Source: Methylotenera_A sp031373695 (GTDB lineage: Bacteria > Pseudomonadota > Gammaproteobacteria > Burkholderiales > Methylophilaceae). Taken from it: a DNA stretch of 6,959 bases. Every line of letters begins with the position of its first letter. Positions within the stretch are counted from its first letter, which is position 1. Both the position numbers and the translations under genes were made by a program. The DNA is taken from assembly GCA_031373695.1 (NCBI GenBank), contig JANMNC010000030.1, positions 1 through 6,959 of the forward strand, in the 5' to 3' direction. The notes beneath the pieces were generated by a model. That model was not told the DNA's origin. It searched no databases and saw only the letters and a program-made list of their open reading frames with translations. Shown one piece after another: positions 6,093 to 6,959 of the stretch.

Positions 6093-6959
6093 ATGCAGTT
6101 ACCAAACCATTTATCGATGCCACCAACTATTTTAAAAATTGCGCTAGATGTGCCATTAAACCGCTTATTTGATTATTTAAGTGGCGGTTTTACAGCATGT
6201 GTGGGTAACAGAGTGGCGGTAACTTTTGCAGGGCGTAACTTGGTTGGAGTTGTGGTTAGTATTGCACACACGTCAGATTTGCCGATAGAAAAATTAAAGC
6301 CTGTAAGCCATGTATTTGATGATGTAGTGTTTGATGCGCCTACGTTTAAATTACTGCAATTTTGTGCTGATTATTATCATTACCCATTAGGCCAGGCCTT
6401 AATTTCTGCCTTGCCATTGCGTTTGCGCCAGTTAAAGCCTGCTGTTTCGCGCAAACAATTTTCATATACACTTTTACCAGGCATTGATTCTAGCCAAATA
6501 CCAGCCCGTAAAATACTCTTGCATCGCATAATAGCCGCTCTGCAATCCGTACCAATGCTGGCTGATAGCGACCTTGCTTTAATGTCATCTGGTTGGCGAA
6601 AGGCAATTGCCGAGTTAAAAGATTTAAAGCTAGTGAGCGCACAAGTGGTAATTGCAATTAAAGCCTGGTTACCAACATCGTCTGTCGAACCACTATTAAA
6701 CAGTGAGCAAACGCATTGCATAGAACAAGTGTTAGCGCACACTCACATTTTTAAACCTTGGCTGTTACACGGCATTACTGGCAGTGGCAAAACAGAAGTT
6801 TACATACAAATTTTTAATAAAATTCTGAGCGAAAAAAATGCACAAGGTTTTAGTGGTCAGGTTTTAGTATTAGTACCAGAAATTAATTTAACACCACAAC
6901 TAGAAGCACGTTTTAGAAGCCGCCTAAGCCAATATGCATTAGTTACGCTACACAGTAAT
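6093..6959 (+). CDS. priA: Primosomal replication restart helicase PriA, 3' end cut by window
   Basis: The frame is open for 289 codons from ATG 6093 to the last base, so the gene runs off the window. PriA is a 3'-5' superfamily 2 DNA helicase that recognises stalled forks and reloads DnaB. The N-terminal 3'-DNA-end-binding domain (about 10-115) shows IALDVPLNRLFDYL, GNRVAVTFAGRNLVGVVV and FCADYYHYPLGQALISALPLRLR. A winged-helix region follows (about 135-195), then helicase lobe 1 with Walker A HGITGSGKTEVYI (Lys233), motif Ia VLVLVPEINLTPQ and LHSN at the cut end, where LHSG is common. The zinc-binding and C-terminal domains (family length about 730 aa) lie outside. A second in-frame ATG at 6117 aligns better with the E. 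coli start; neither ATG has a well-spaced Shine-Dalgarno (AGCAGG at 6071 is about 16 nt from the first). It is divergent from argS. Confidence 0.95.
   Translation, partial: MQLPNHLSMPPTILKIALDVPLNRLFDYLSGGFTACVGNRVAVTFAGRNLVGVVVSIAHTSDLPIEKLKPVSHVFDDVVFDAPTFKLLQFCADYYHYPLGQALISALPLRLRQLKPAVSRKQFSYTLLPGIDSSQIPARKILLHRIIAALQSVPMLADSDLALMSSGWRKAIAELKDLKLVSAQVVIAIKAWLPTSSVEPLLNSEQTHCIEQVLAHTHIFKPWLLHGITGSGKTEVYIQIFNKILSEKNAQGFSGQVLVLVPEINLTPQLEARFRSRLSQYALVTLHSN

Noticed and set aside
6380..6742. A 120-codon open frame on the minus strand near the right end
   Set aside because: It is antisense to priA, whose plus-strand frame is open through the window end and carries clear PriA motifs (GITGSGKTEVY, VPEINLTPQ). 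The minus-strand product shows no recognisable domain.
1..6959. A novel defence, mobile or biosynthetic system
   Set aside because: All substantial genes are recognisable housekeeping or envelope functions in a familiar betaproteobacterial order. No integrase, transposase, toxin, phage gene, repeat array or attachment site was seen.

Overview
This window looks like ordinary chromosomal housekeeping DNA from a betaproteobacterium. The moderately AT-rich composition, the protein sequences (EttA, an ArgRS with a KLSKRAG loop, a SPOR protein with FDFYTILPE) and the order priA <> argS-SPOR-dsbA-SDR suggest Methylophilaceae (Methylotenera-like). That placement rests on recall of protein and synteny patterns, not on a search. 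No mobile element, CRISPR array, tRNA or rRNA is visible.

Layout. On the left, rightward transcription carries the 3' nine-tenths of ettA (an ABC-F translation factor, cut by the window start) and, 12 nt later, a small lipoprotein gene. This unit ends at a strong hairpin terminator that lies inside the last codons of the convergent short-chain dehydrogenase gene. The dehydrogenase is read leftward and has three tandem 15-bp units in its upstream region. A bidirectional hairpin terminator separates it from the next leftward unit, argS - SPOR/FtsN-like gene - dsbA. On the right, priA starts divergently from argS and runs off the window end. It has no stop codon in the window but is clearly coding.

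How the genes relate. ArgRS and EttA serve translation, and PriA serves replication restart. The SPOR protein is an inner-membrane, peptidoglycan-binding division-type protein. DsbA oxidises cysteines in exported proteins. The small lipoprotein keeps two cysteines beyond the lipidated one, so it could be a DsbA substrate (inference).

The most noteworthy signal is at the 3' end of dsbA. The frame ends just after the heptamer A AAA AAG, in the same codon phase as the well-known dnaX slippery site. A -1 shift there opens a further 21 sense codons of Lys/Thr/Pro/Val-rich tail that matches the preceding tail in composition. This could be programmed frameshifting, a recent indel in the A-run, or a sequence error. 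Otherwise the region is conventional, and I see no evidence for a new multi-gene system.
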